Shown here: positions 49,501-58,444 of the stretch, piece after piece
Position numbering within the stretch: the stretch's first letter is position 1
How the letters are laid out: the number at the start of each line of letters is the position of its first letter
Assembly (NCBI GenBank): GCA_015063005.1
Contig: SUTF01000004.1
Span: 55,497-119,496, forward strand
Source of the DNA: Methanobrevibacter millerae
GTDB taxonomy: Archaea > Methanobacteriota > Methanobacteria > Methanobacteriales > Methanobacteriaceae
Length of the DNA stretch: 64,000 nt
Direction: 5' to 3'
Notes under the pieces: generated by a model
Told to the model about the DNA's origin: nothing
Databases searched by the model: none
The model's input: only the letters and a program-made list of their open reading frames with translations
Made by a program: the position numbers and the translations under genes

Positions 49501-50682
49501 TTATTTATTTAATTGTGGAGTTATTATTTTTTCAATCAAGAAATCTGCGGTTTTTTCAATATCTTCGTATTTCACTTCTTTTGGAAGGTCAGCTTCAAAG
49601 ACATTTTTAACTTTATCAATTAAATCATCCGTGTAAATCAATGTAGCGTCCTTGATGTCTTCTACACCATCCAATGCTAAAGATTCACGATTAGCCTTAT
49701 CCATTTCATCAAATGTAAATACTGATTCGTCAATCCAGGCAGAAATATTATTATCTTTATATCCTATGATTACAGGATATCCTCCGATGTGACCGAATAC
49801 TCCAGGTGAGAATACTTTTTGGTCTTCACCTGTGCGTATTGCATCGATTATTGCACTGATTATGCGATAATTACTTGATGCATTCATCATGTTTCTTTTT
49901 TGGTCAACAGGCATGCTTATAGAACATCTTGAATAGATTTCATCATGATTAATATCCTGTTCTTCGCCTTTGTAGTATATTTTAAGAGGTAATTCAACTC
50001 CTTCGGTCTGTCCTTCCTTGCTTATTACAACATCATGGAAGTGTGCTGCTGCAAAATTAAAGTCAACATTCCAGAAATCATCTACACCCAAAATGTCTGC
50101 TACTGCAAATTTCATTCTTGGAATCAAATGGTTTAGGTTTCCGCTTCCAAAGTCAGGATATGCCTTTTCAGCACTTTTAAGCCATGGAATTACTGCATCA
50201 GAATAAGAGGTGTTGATAACAACAGCATCAGTATCCACATTGTCACATGCTTCCATTATGTTTTTTGTGAATTTAATGGATAATGGAGTCCAGATACCAT
50301 AAGCACGCACATTATTCCATGATATACTACCGTATTTAAGACCAGGATAAGCTCTGCTTGAGTTAACAATGAAATCCGGATTATGTTTGTCTATTGCATT
50401 TTCAATTGATGAGATGTCATTTAAATCAACACCTGCTTCAACAATGATTTCAGATTTGTTCAGTTCACGAATAAGACCTGCAACACGAACTATATTAACG
50501 TCAGATTGCATTTTTTCCTGGTTTCTTCCAACAACGACCAATTTTATTGCAGGGTCGTTTTTACTGACTAAAAAATCCAATAAATAGGTACCTACACTAC
50601 CTAAACCAATAATCATGATTGTAATTTCATCATTTTTAACATGCTCTTCTACAACTTGTAATCTTTCATTTAATGACTTCAT
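49501..50682 (-). CDS. NAD(P)-binding dehydrogenase of unknown substrate in the phosphonate operon
   Basis: The protein has 393 residues. The N-terminal Rossmann fold reads IMIIGLGSVGTYLLDFL near residues 20-36, a saccharopine/malate-dehydrogenase-like layout, and the second half has FNFAAAHFHDVV and FSPGVFGHIGGYPV. No exact family is recognised. It overlaps the preceding nucleotidyltransferase gene by four bases (ATGA) and lies next to the decarboxylase gene. A likely role is acting on phosphonoacetaldehyde or a derived intermediate, for example reduction to 2-hydroxyethylphosphonate. This is inferred from location only. Confidence 0.7.
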   Translation of the reverse strand: MKSLNERLQVVEEHVKNDEITIMIIGLGSVGTYLLDFLVSKNDPAIKLVVVGRNQEKMQSDVNIVRVAGLIRELNKSEIIVEAGVDLNDISSIENAIDKHNPDFIVNSSRAYPGLKYGSISWNNVRAYGIWTPLSIKFTKNIMEACDNVDTDAVVINTSYSDAVIPWLKSAEKAYPDFGSGNLNHLIPRMKFAVADILGVDDFWNVDFNFAAAHFHDVVISKEGQTEGVELPLKIYYKGEEQDINHDEIYSRCSISMPVDQKRNMMNASSNYRIISAIIDAIRTGEDQKVFSPGVFGHIGGYPVIIGYKDNNISAWIDESVFTFDEMDKANRESLALDGVEDIKDATLIYTDDLIDKVKNVFEADLPKEVKYEDIEKTADFLIEKIITPQLNK

Positions 50683-51449
50683 AAGTTATTCCTCCAATAT
50701 TTTTTAATAATTTCATAATCTTCACGAGTATTACAGTTTACCCAATGCTTAAATGCAATGACATCTATCTGATCATCTGTTAAATCAAAATACTTTTGAA
50801 TAATACCTAAATTAGTGTCTTCAATTAAATTCTCCTTAAAATTCTCATTAGCTATTGCAAGCAATTCCAGGTCATTGAATTTCCAAATCTGACCAGAATT
50901 AAAAATGGCCTTGAAAGGCTCGTCAATATTCAACAATCCATGGTCACTGTTAAATGCATAGACATACTTATCTTCACCATTCTGATATAAAACAACTGCT
51001 TTATTTGAATAAATCGCTTCAGGATTTGTTGTCAAAACGCTATTTTGCGATTCAATGACATTTTGGAATGAATCAATATCAACATCCAAGTCCCCTTCAA
51101 CAAAAAGAATCTCATCAATATCATCGAACTTACTTAATGCTTCACGAATTCCAAGGTATAAACTATATCCTGAGCTTAAATCATCAAAATGATCATTATA
51201 AACCAGATTAATTTTATCCTTTAAATCATCTGGAATATAATCTGCAACATAATCAATCAAATCATCATACTTATATCCGCCAACAATGATAATCTTATCT
51301 GCATATGCAGTTTTTTGAAGCATTTGATAAATTAATGTATCTTTAGGATTTTCATCATAATATAGACACTTTAATATTTTTTCATCTTCAGAAAATCCTT
51401 GGTTGAATCTGCTTGATATGCCTGCGACTGTAATGACTACTATTTTCAA
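50679..51449 (-). CDS. MobA/LicC-like nucleotidyltransferase, candidate phosphonate cytidylyltransferase
   Basis: This 256-residue GT-A-type nucleotidyltransferase begins KIVVITVAGISSRF, a variant of the glycine-rich NTP loop. It has VEGDLDVDID as the metal-binding strand and a C-terminal HWVNCNTREDYE typical of LicC/PntC relatives that make CDP-choline or CMP-aminoethylphosphonate. Start codon is TTG at 51449 with GGAG nine bases upstream; no ATG alternative fits. In this operon it probably activates a phosphonate (or phospho-alcohol) with CTP for the LicD transferase. Confidence 0.75.
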   Translation of the reverse strand: MKIVVITVAGISSRFNQGFSEDEKILKCLYYDENPKDTLIYQMLQKTAYADKIIIVGGYKYDDLIDYVADYIPDDLKDKINLVYNDHFDDLSSGYSLYLGIREALSKFDDIDEILFVEGDLDVDIDSFQNVIESQNSVLTTNPEAIYSNKAVVLYQNGEDKYVYAFNSDHGLLNIDEPFKAIFNSGQIWKFNDLELLAIANENFKENLIEDTNLGIIQKYFDLTDDQIDVIAFKHWVNCNTREDYEIIKKYWRNNL

Positions 51450-51463
51450 AGTATTCTTCTCCT

Positions 51464-52468
51464 TTAATTTTTGGTGTAATTTTCAACACATTCGGTTAAT
51501 CCTTTATCCAAATCCATTATTGGTTTCCAGTTAGTTCTAGCTTTAATCTTTTCAGTAGATAACAATCTTCTTTCAGGATCAGACTCACGATAACCTTCAA
51601 ACTTAATCACAGGTTCATCAATACCCATTTTTTCTGCAATTAACTTAGCCAAATCAATGATTGAAATTTCCTCATCAGTAGCAACATTATATATTGTACC
51701 ATCTAATGCTGAATCTGTTTTGGCCAATTCCAATACAGCACTGCAACTGTCATAATTGTTTAAAAATGTTCTGCGATTCTTTTTAGAGTTTTCAAGCAGT
51801 ACAACCTCATCATTATTTTTAAAGCTTTCTATGATATGAGGTATGATATGCTTTGGATATTTCTCGTCCTTGCTGTACACATTAGCAAATCGGATGGAGC
51901 ATCCTTTGATTTTACCGTTATCCACTGCATCCTTCATGAAAAACTCAGTCAATAACTTACCTGTTGCATAGCTGGTTCTTTGGCTGTGCTCTGCATCAGC
52001 CATAGTGATATAATCAGATTCCTTAACACCACCATGTTCGTTCCAGGAGTTCATTGAATAAACCTCGGAAGTGGAACAGTTAATGTATTTATCAGCGCCA
52101 ACATCAATAGCTTGGCTTAAAAAGTCATTCATTCCCACAACATTAGTTTCATAAGTTGAATAGACTTTATAGAAATGTTCTGTGTGAACAACAGCTGCAC
52201 AGTTTATATAAATTACTTCATCAAAACCATCTTTTAATTCCAATACCAATGATTTAATATCATTCATTTGCTTCTTATCATTTAAATCATATTCAAAGAA
52301 TTGGAATCTTTCATCATCAATACAGTCACTTACTGTTTCAATTGAAGATGCAAAAAAATTGTCAAAACCAATGATTTCGACTGAATCTTCACTTTGATTT
52401 AAAAGCTGGCGAACCAACTCGTTTCCAGTCATTCCGGTTACACCACTGATAACATATAAAATTTTCAT
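51464..52468 (-). CDS. NAD-dependent epimerase/dehydratase (extended SDR)
   Basis: This 334-residue extended short-chain dehydrogenase has the loop SGVTGMTGNELV at the N-terminus and the catalytic SYATGK. It is of the type that converts nucleotide-sugars. The ATG at 52468 fits GGTG six bases upstream; the in-frame GTG nine bases earlier is less likely. It lies nine bases after the phosphoesterase gene, in the phosphonate operon, and may build the sugar that is to be modified. Substrate unknown. Confidence 0.85.
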   Translation of the reverse strand: MKILYVISGVTGMTGNELVRQLLNQSEDSVEIIGFDNFFASSIETVSDCIDDERFQFFEYDLNDKKQMNDIKSLVLELKDGFDEVIYINCAAVVHTEHFYKVYSTYETNVVGMNDFLSQAIDVGADKYINCSTSEVYSMNSWNEHGGVKESDYITMADAEHSQRTSYATGKLLTEFFMKDAVDNGKIKGCSIRFANVYSKDEKYPKHIIPHIIESFKNNDEVVLLENSKKNRRTFLNNYDSCSAVLELAKTDSALDGTIYNVATDEEISIIDLAKLIAEKMGIDEPVIKFEGYRESDPERRLLSTEKIKARTNWKPIMDLDKGLTECVENYTKN

Positions 52469-52477
52469 GTTTAACAC

Positions 52478-53206
52478 CTATATTCCATTTTCTAATCTTT
52501 TTTGATAAAATTCATCAACGCTTCCATCAAATAAATCCATAGCTTCTTTTACTGGATATTTGACTGATTTTAATTCAACGCTCATTAATTCTGTGTCTAA
52601 AATTGCATATTGTGCATTAGGATTGTGATTTCTAGGCTGTCCTACAGAGCCTGGATTAATGAACAGGACTGACTTTTTATTTCTCATATCCGGATTATCA
52701 ACTTCGTAAAACTTTTGAAATGTGTGAGGATAATGGGAATGTCCTGATAGGACAATGTCATAGTCAATATAGTTTCCGTTCAGGTTATCCGGGAAAATTG
52801 CTTTCCAGAAATAATCGTTTAAAGATCCGTGAACAGCTAAAACCTTTTTATTATCTAAATTAAATTCATATTTACCTTTATTTATCAATTCATTATTCAA
52901 ATAGCTCCTAGCATCATCACTTAATTGTGAATCTGTGAATTTTGCTGATTCAACTCCTCTTTTGGATGAAAAAAAGTTAAAGTCATGGGTTAAAATAGCT
53001 CTTTCATGATTTCCCCATATATTGCAGATGATTTTGGATGAGAGATTGTCCTTAATGTAGTTTGTAACCTCATTGGATTGCATCCCATAGTCAATCAAAT
53101 CACCTAACAGGACAATATTATCAAAATTATCTTTTAAATCACCCATTACTGCATCCAATGCATGTAAATTACCATGAATATCTGATAATATGGCATATCT
53201 TGACAT
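52478..53206 (-). CDS. Calcineurin-like metallophosphoesterase
   Basis: This 242-residue protein begins MSRYAILSDIHGNLHALDAV and has GDLIDYG, WGNHERA, VHGSLND and SGHSHYP: all five metal-binding motifs of YfcE-type phosphoesterases. FINPGSVGQPRN follows. In the phosphonate operon it could hydrolyse a phosphate ester or a CMP-linked intermediate, or be a proofreading/housekeeping activity. It lies 10 bases after the PEP mutase gene and 9 before the epimerase gene. Confidence 0.88.
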   Translation of the reverse strand: MSRYAILSDIHGNLHALDAVMGDLKDNFDNIVLLGDLIDYGMQSNEVTNYIKDNLSSKIICNIWGNHERAILTHDFNFFSSKRGVESAKFTDSQLSDDARSYLNNELINKGKYEFNLDNKKVLAVHGSLNDYFWKAIFPDNLNGNYIDYDIVLSGHSHYPHTFQKFYEVDNPDMRNKKSVLFINPGSVGQPRNHNPNAQYAILDTELMSVELKSVKYPVKEAMDLFDGSVDEFYQKRLENGI

Positions 53207-53216
53207 CTAATCACGT

Positions 53217-54524
53217 TTATAATTCATCAATTAATGTAATGATATCTTTGATTGACAAAAGTTCCTCATCGATTTCATGAGCTCTGTGATGTTTTAAAAT
53301 GCTTTTGGCAGCATTCTGCATTGCAGGAAAAGCTGCTCTCAATAGTTGGTTAGCATAAATGACAATATTAACTCCATGGGCGATTAGTTCCTCTTCAGTT
53401 ATTGTATTAAATGAGGACGGTACAACGACAATTGGAGTTTCCTTATCTTCAGCTCTGAACTCGTCGCAGAATTCCAATATTTCATCAGGCTCTTTTCTTC
53501 TGCTGTGAATCATGATTCCGTCTGCACCAGCATCCCTAAATGCAAATGCTCTTTTAAGTGCATCATTCATACCCTGTTCTAAAATTAGGCTTTCTATTCT
53601 TGCAATAATCATAAAGTCATCAGATAACTGTGCGTTTTTACCTGCAGCAATCTTTTCACAGAAATGATCTATTTCATCCTGAGTCTGCTTTACTTCAGTC
53701 CCGAAAAGTGAATTTTTCTTCAATCCAATTTTATCTTCAATGATAACAGCAGAAACTCCCATTCTTTCTAAAGAACGTACAGTATAAACAAAATGCTCTG
53801 CAATGCCACCGGTATCGCCGTCAAAGATGATAGGTTTGGTTGTAACTTCCATAATATCGTTGATTGTTCGAAATCTTGAAGTCATGTCAACCAGTTCAAT
53901 ATCAGGCTTTCCTTTTTCTGTACTATCACACAGGCTTGAAATCCACATTGCATCAAACTGGTCGATATTATCTTTTTCTGCAATAACTGTTTTTTCAACT
54001 ATTAAACCTGTAAGACCGCTGTGAACTTCCATAGTCTTGACAACAGGAACCATATCCAATAATTTTCTCAAACGGCCTCTTCTAAGCTCAGGCATAGATA
54101 ATTGTTCCCTCATTTGCCTATCAATTTTTTGGATTTTAGGATTGAATGTATATGGAACCTCAATAAGATCTCCACCATATTTATCCAAAACATCCAAAAT
54201 GTTTTGCTTAATAACTTTCATGGAGTCTTCAGACCAGTTGTCTCCATGAATTATGAAATCTGGGCGAAGTTCCTCAACCACTTTATCATACATTATTTGA
54301 TCTTGAATAATGACTTTACTAACATCAGGAATTTCTTCAACAAGTTTTACACGTTCAGAAGTAGATTTTAAAGGAAATCTATTATATTTTACCATTTCAG
54401 AATCACAAAGAACACCAATAACAACATCCCCATATTTTTTAGCTTCATTAATTAAATTTAAGTGTCCTTCGTGAATGATATCTGTACAAAAACAAGTATA
54501 AACAATAGGATTACTAGATGTCAT
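53217..54524 (-). CDS. pepM: Cytidylyltransferase-PEP mutase fusion
   Basis: This 435-residue protein has two domains. Residues 1-135 form a TagD/GCT-type cytidylyltransferase with HEGH at 18-21 and NRFPLKSTSERVKL. Residues 150-435 form phosphoenolpyruvate mutase, with DGDTGG at 235-240 (Mg site) and EDKIGLKKNS at 263-272, the EDKxxxxxNS signature that separates mutases from isocitrate lyases. It makes phosphonopyruvate, the entry to essentially all natural phosphonates, and couples it to nucleotide activation. First gene of the minus-strand operon, with an upstream divergent promoter. Confidence 0.95.
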   Translation of the reverse strand: MTSSNPIVYTCFCTDIIHEGHLNLINEAKKYGDVVIGVLCDSEMVKYNRFPLKSTSERVKLVEEIPDVSKVIIQDQIMYDKVVEELRPDFIIHGDNWSEDSMKVIKQNILDVLDKYGGDLIEVPYTFNPKIQKIDRQMREQLSMPELRRGRLRKLLDMVPVVKTMEVHSGLTGLIVEKTVIAEKDNIDQFDAMWISSLCDSTEKGKPDIELVDMTSRFRTINDIMEVTTKPIIFDGDTGGIAEHFVYTVRSLERMGVSAVIIEDKIGLKKNSLFGTEVKQTQDEIDHFCEKIAAGKNAQLSDDFMIIARIESLILEQGMNDALKRAFAFRDAGADGIMIHSRRKEPDEILEFCDEFRAEDKETPIVVVPSSFNTITEEELIAHGVNIVIYANQLLRAAFPAMQNAAKSILKHHRAHEIDEELLSIKDIITLIDEL

Positions 54525-54545
54525 TTTAATTACCTTAATTTATAT

Positions 54546-54604
54546 ATAATATATTATTTATTAAAAAAGAAATATTTAAAAATTTCCAATAATATATTAT
54601 TTAT
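54546..54604. promoter_or_regulatory. Divergent promoter with twin 16-bp sequences
   Basis: ATAATATATTATTTAT occurs exactly at 54546-54561 and at 54589-54604, 43 bases apart, between the PEP mutase start (54524) and the LicD start (54658). The core AATATATT is self-complementary, so each copy can serve as a TATA box in either direction, one for each divergent transcript. Confidence 0.5.
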
Positions 54605-54657
54605 ATAAATTCCTCTAATTAACAAATTAAAATTAAACTTCAAAATGGAGAAAAACC

Positions 54658-55491
54658 ATGTTTAAAACAAAAAGATACGATGATGAAACATTAAAACACC
54701 TGCAAAAAGTGCAGTTAATGATGCTAAAGGATTTTATTAAAATATGTGAAGATAATGACATATTATACTTTATGAATGGAGGATCATTACTTGGAACTAT
54801 CAGACACGGAGGATTTATCCCATGGGATGATGATATTGACATAATGATGTTTAGAAAGGATTTTGATAAACTTAATGAATTTATGAAAAATAATCCGAAT
54901 GACAAATATCATTTAATAGATGTTTTAAATGAAGAAACTTATCATTATACCTGGGCAAGATTTAATCTAAAAAATACTGAACTTAGAGAATGGTGGGCGG
55001 ATCAAGTTGACTATAAAGTTAACATATTTATGGATATTTTTATTATATACGATATGCCAAAAAATAGATTAAAAAAATTCACCCATAAATGGAGATGTTT
55101 TGCACTTAATCAATTAGTACAGTATTCATTAGTGAAATTTGAAAACGAATCTAAAATAAAGCAATTTATTCAACAGAGCATATATTATATACTTAAAGTA
55201 ATACCGATTTCTCCAACTACAATTAAAAAAAGATGCATCAAAACATATAGAAAATATGATTATGAGGAATGTGAGGAACTCTGTGATTTTCCAGCATTAG
55301 TTTTATTGCCAATATACAAGAAAAAAGACTGGTTACCGGCCAAAAAAGCAAAATTTGAAGATATTACAGTTAATATACCGAATAATCCTGATGCAATTTT
55401 AACTATAATTTACGGAGATTATATGAAGTTACCTCCAGAAGATAAAAGATTCAGACCTGCTCCTGAAAAACTGGACTTTGGTGAATACTAA
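54658..55491 (+). CDS. LicD-family transferase (copy 2)
   Basis: The 277-residue paralogue of the 47511-48362 protein carries GGSLLGTIRHGGFIPWDDD and shares DKY, KFEDI and the LDFGEY ending. ATGGAG lies eight bases before the ATG. It faces the phosphonate operon across a shared promoter region, and its neighbours downstream are a GT2 glycosyltransferase and a CDP-alcohol-type pathway. Two LicD copies suggest two different CDP-linked donors or two acceptor sites. Confidence 0.88.
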   Translation: MFKTKRYDDETLKHLQKVQLMMLKDFIKICEDNDILYFMNGGSLLGTIRHGGFIPWDDDIDIMMFRKDFDKLNEFMKNNPNDKYHLIDVLNEETYHYTWARFNLKNTELREWWADQVDYKVNIFMDIFIIYDMPKNRLKKFTHKWRCFALNQLVQYSLVKFENESKIKQFIQQSIYYILKVIPISPTTIKKRCIKTYRKYDYEECEELCDFPALVLLPIYKKKDWLPAKKAKFEDITVNIPNNPDAILTIIYGDYMKLPPEDKRFRPAPEKLDFGEY

Positions 55492-55526
55492 TCATTTATA
55501 TATAAAAATAATATTATAATATTAAT

Positions 55527-56540
55527 ATGAATTATAAAATTAGTGTAATTATTCCTTGTTATAATGCAGAATCAACTTTAAATAGATGTATCGACTCAGT
55601 TATCAACCAAACATTTGGTTTTGAAAATATCGAATTGATTTTATATGATGATGCTTCAACTGATTCTACGAAAAAAATCATTGAAAATTATGCTAATCAA
55701 TACAGCAATATTGTTCCAATTTATTCCACTGAAAATAGTGGTTTTCCAGTTCGTGGACGAAATGAAGGAATAAAAATAGCTAGTTCTGATTATATTATGT
55801 TCATGGATAATGATGATGAATATGATTTAAACATTTGTCAATTTTTTTACAATATTATTAGTGAATCAAACCCGGATTTAATTTCTTGTGGAAAATTTAA
55901 TTTAGATTATTTATCTAACGAATACAATTTAACAACACCAGACGATAAAACTAAACTAAATATCAAAAAAGAAGACATACTTTATTTTGAAGATAGATTC
56001 ATTTGGAATAAAATTTACAAAAAAGATATTCTATTAGAAAATAATATTTTATTCCCTGAAAATAAATATGCAGAAGATTTATATTTTAATATTAAATATT
56101 TACTACATTGTGAAACATTAATTGATGTTCCAGAGTATAAAGGATATATAAGACATGTACAAGAAGATTCAATATCTAGAAGTTGGAATTTAGATGATAT
56201 GAGCCACATATTAGATGTTTCAAAATTAATATTTTCAGAAATATCCTCATACCAGAACATAGACTTTTCAAGATTATATAAAAAGGAAATTGGCATTATA
56301 ATATATAAACTTTATTCATTACATTTATTGAATAATAAAAAAGAAGTTATAATCTTTTTAAAAAAAATTCATGAATTTGAAAAAGAGATTTCATTTAATG
56401 CTGCATTAGATTCTATTCAAGACCTAGCGAATAGATTAATATTAAAAAATAGATATGGACTTTGTTATTATTATTTGAAAATAGTTGAAAAAATATATAA
56501 TTCAAATAATTTAAGAAAATTATATCGTAAAACTACTTAA
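55527..56540 (+). CDS. GT2-family glycosyltransferase
   Basis: This 337-residue protein begins with the GT-A loop KISVIIPCYNAESTLNRCID and carries NRGxxxA-type and DNDDEYD motifs (DDD-equivalent DxD) near residue 92. RGRNEGIKIASSDYIMFMDN is the donor-site stretch. It lacks membrane helices, so it acts as a soluble or peripheral transferase that extends a lipid-linked glycan. A second GT2 lies at 60746-61792. Confidence 0.88.
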   Translation: MNYKISVIIPCYNAESTLNRCIDSVINQTFGFENIELILYDDASTDSTKKIIENYANQYSNIVPIYSTENSGFPVRGRNEGIKIASSDYIMFMDNDDEYDLNICQFFYNIISESNPDLISCGKFNLDYLSNEYNLTTPDDKTKLNIKKEDILYFEDRFIWNKIYKKDILLENNILFPENKYAEDLYFNIKYLLHCETLIDVPEYKGYIRHVQEDSISRSWNLDDMSHILDVSKLIFSEISSYQNIDFSRLYKKEIGIIIYKLYSLHLLNNKKEVIIFLKKIHEFEKEISFNAALDSIQDLANRLILKNRYGLCYYYLKIVEKIYNSNNLRKLYRKTT

Positions 56541-56541
56541 A

Positions 56542-57588
56542 TTATTTATTTAATTTTAAATAATCATATGTCCTTTTAAAACCTTCCTTAACTGAATATT
56601 TTGCATTCCAGTTAAGTTCTTTTCTAATTTTTTCAGAGGACAATATTCCAAATTTGAAAGGAGCATATCCTGAGTCATTGTCATCATGTTCAATATTAAA
56701 AACCAATTCTATATTCTCAGGAGAAATTTCTACCATTGTTTCAGCCAGCTGCCTAATGGAAACTTCATTTCTTTCATCAGAAATGTTATAGACAATGTCT
56801 TCGCTTTTTAATAAAACCTTAAATATTGCACTTACTGCATCACTAACATAAGTATATGTTCTAACTGATGATCCGTCACTGTTCAATACAATATTTTCAT
56901 CATTCACCAAGTTTTTTAAGAAATCCGCCTGAACACGACCATCATAAATACTCATTCCAGGTCCATAAGTATGTGCCAGCCTAACAATTTTTGTATTTAA
57001 TCCATATTCCTTTTTAAATCCAACACACATGTTTTCAGCTGCCTTTTTACCTTCAGCATAAGCATTTCTTGGAACCAATTGGTCAATAATTCCAAAACTT
57101 TCCTCAGTAAAATATTCCTGATTTTCCAAAGGCTGACCATAAATTTCTCTTGAAGAAATAAATAAATATCCTTCCAAATTTTTTTCACGGGCAAGAATTA
57201 ATGTATTTGCAGTTCCCAAAGTATTGGCAAAATTTGTCTCAACAGGTTTTTCTTTCATTATCTTTGGACTTGCCGGACTGGCCGCATGAATAATGTATTC
57301 GATTTCACCATCATAGGTTATTTTCTCTGAAACATCCTGAACAATAGGACAGACATAATCCTTACTTAATATATCATCATTTAATTTATTTAAATTCCTA
57401 ACAAGAGGTATTATTTTAATATTAGCATCATAATCCTCATTTAACTTAACTAAAGTGTAAATAAAATAGCTTCCAATCATTCCTGATGCACCAGTGACCA
57501 TTATACTTTTATTGTACAATTCATTAAGCCCATCATTTTCCTGAATTATCTGTTCTGCATCGCCATCAATAATATAATTTAATAACAT
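56542..57588 (-). CDS. NAD-dependent epimerase/dehydratase (nucleotide-sugar type)
   Basis: This 348-residue extended SDR has VTGASGMIGSYFIYTLVK near residue 30 and the catalytic AYAEGKKAAE. The C-terminal half resembles UDP-glucuronate decarboxylase/dTDP-glucose dehydratase relatives. It is convergent with the GT2 gene (end 56540) and divergent from the cytidylyltransferase at 57726, all within the glycan island. It probably modifies a nucleotide-sugar; which one is not known. Confidence 0.85.
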   Translation of the reverse strand: MLLNYIIDGDAEQIIQENDGLNELYNKSIMVTGASGMIGSYFIYTLVKLNEDYDANIKIIPLVRNLNKLNDDILSKDYVCPIVQDVSEKITYDGEIEYIIHAASPASPKIMKEKPVETNFANTLGTANTLILAREKNLEGYLFISSREIYGQPLENQEYFTEESFGIIDQLVPRNAYAEGKKAAENMCVGFKKEYGLNTKIVRLAHTYGPGMSIYDGRVQADFLKNLVNDENIVLNSDGSSVRTYTYVSDAVSAIFKVLLKSEDIVYNISDERNEVSIRQLAETMVEISPENIELVFNIEHDDNDSGYAPFKFGILSSEKIRKELNWNAKYSVKEGFKRTYDYLKLNK

Positions 57589-57725
57589 AATTTCATCTTA
57601 AAAAATTTATAAATATTTATTCAAAATTTTATTAATCTTTTTATTTAAATATAACATAATTTAAAATTTATTTTAGTTTAACTATAAATAACATTATTAA
57701 GTAATAGTAATATCAAGTGATAAAA

Positions 57726-58427
57726 ATGAATTATTTAATTTTAATGATGGGTGGAAAAGGCACTAGATTAGGTGCCGATAGACCAAAACAATACATAGAA
57801 ATCGACGGAATACCAATTTTCGCTTATATATTAAAATCATACAACCAAGTCGAATGCATTGATGAAATAGTCATAGTATCAAATGAAATTTGGATAGACT
57901 ATGTTGAAAAATGGACATCAATGATACAGATAGATAAACCTATTTCAATTGTTGCTGGAGGAAAAACACGTTCACATTCAGTTTACAATGGACTAAACGC
58001 TATTTCAAATAAAGCAACTGATGATGACATTGTACTTCTTCATGATGCAACTCACCCATATGTTGATGAAAAAGGTACAATTGAAGTTATCGAAGCAATA
58101 AAAGAATATGGTGGTGCAACATTAGGAGCATACCAATATGACACAGTATACAGGATGAATGAAAAAGGATTCATTACGGATGTTATTCCTAGACAGGAAC
58201 TGGTTGCAGGGGCATCTCCAGAAGGTTTCAAATTTGGTGAAATATTCCCAATTTATGATGCTGCAGATGATGAAGAACTTGAACAGATGACATCCGGTGG
58301 AGCATTGGCTTTAGAGCATGGAATCAAAATGAAAACAATTGAAGCAAATATTATTAATTTAAAAATTACTTATCCAAACGATTTGGAAATATTTAAAAAG
58401 ACTATTCACAGTTATTTCTTTGAATAA
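57726..58427 (+). CDS. IspD/TarI-like cytidylyltransferase
   Basis: The 233-residue enzyme begins MNYLILMMGGKGTRLGADRP, KQYIEIDG, with GGKTRSHSVYNGL and HDATHPYV: IspD-family signatures. Archaea use mevalonate and have no MEP pathway, so the fitting member is the TarI type, which makes CDP-ribitol or a related CDP-polyol. It lies 17 bases before a GatZ/KbaZ-family gene, so the pair may form one CDP-activated polyol. ATG 57726 is preferred because GTGAT fits; GTG 57717 is also in frame. Confidence 0.8.
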   Translation: MNYLILMMGGKGTRLGADRPKQYIEIDGIPIFAYILKSYNQVECIDEIVIVSNEIWIDYVEKWTSMIQIDKPISIVAGGKTRSHSVYNGLNAISNKATDDDIVLLHDATHPYVDEKGTIEVIEAIKEYGGATLGAYQYDTVYRMNEKGFITDVIPRQELVAGASPEGFKFGEIFPIYDAADDEELEQMTSGGALALEHGIKMKTIEANIINLKITYPNDLEIFKKTIHSYFFE

Positions 58428-58444
58428 ATACTCCTCGTGATTAT

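Noticed and set aside
57726-58427. IspD of the MEP isoprenoid pathway
   Set aside because: The window itself has mevalonate-pathway genes and archaea lack the MEP route; the surface-glycan context fits a TarI-like function.
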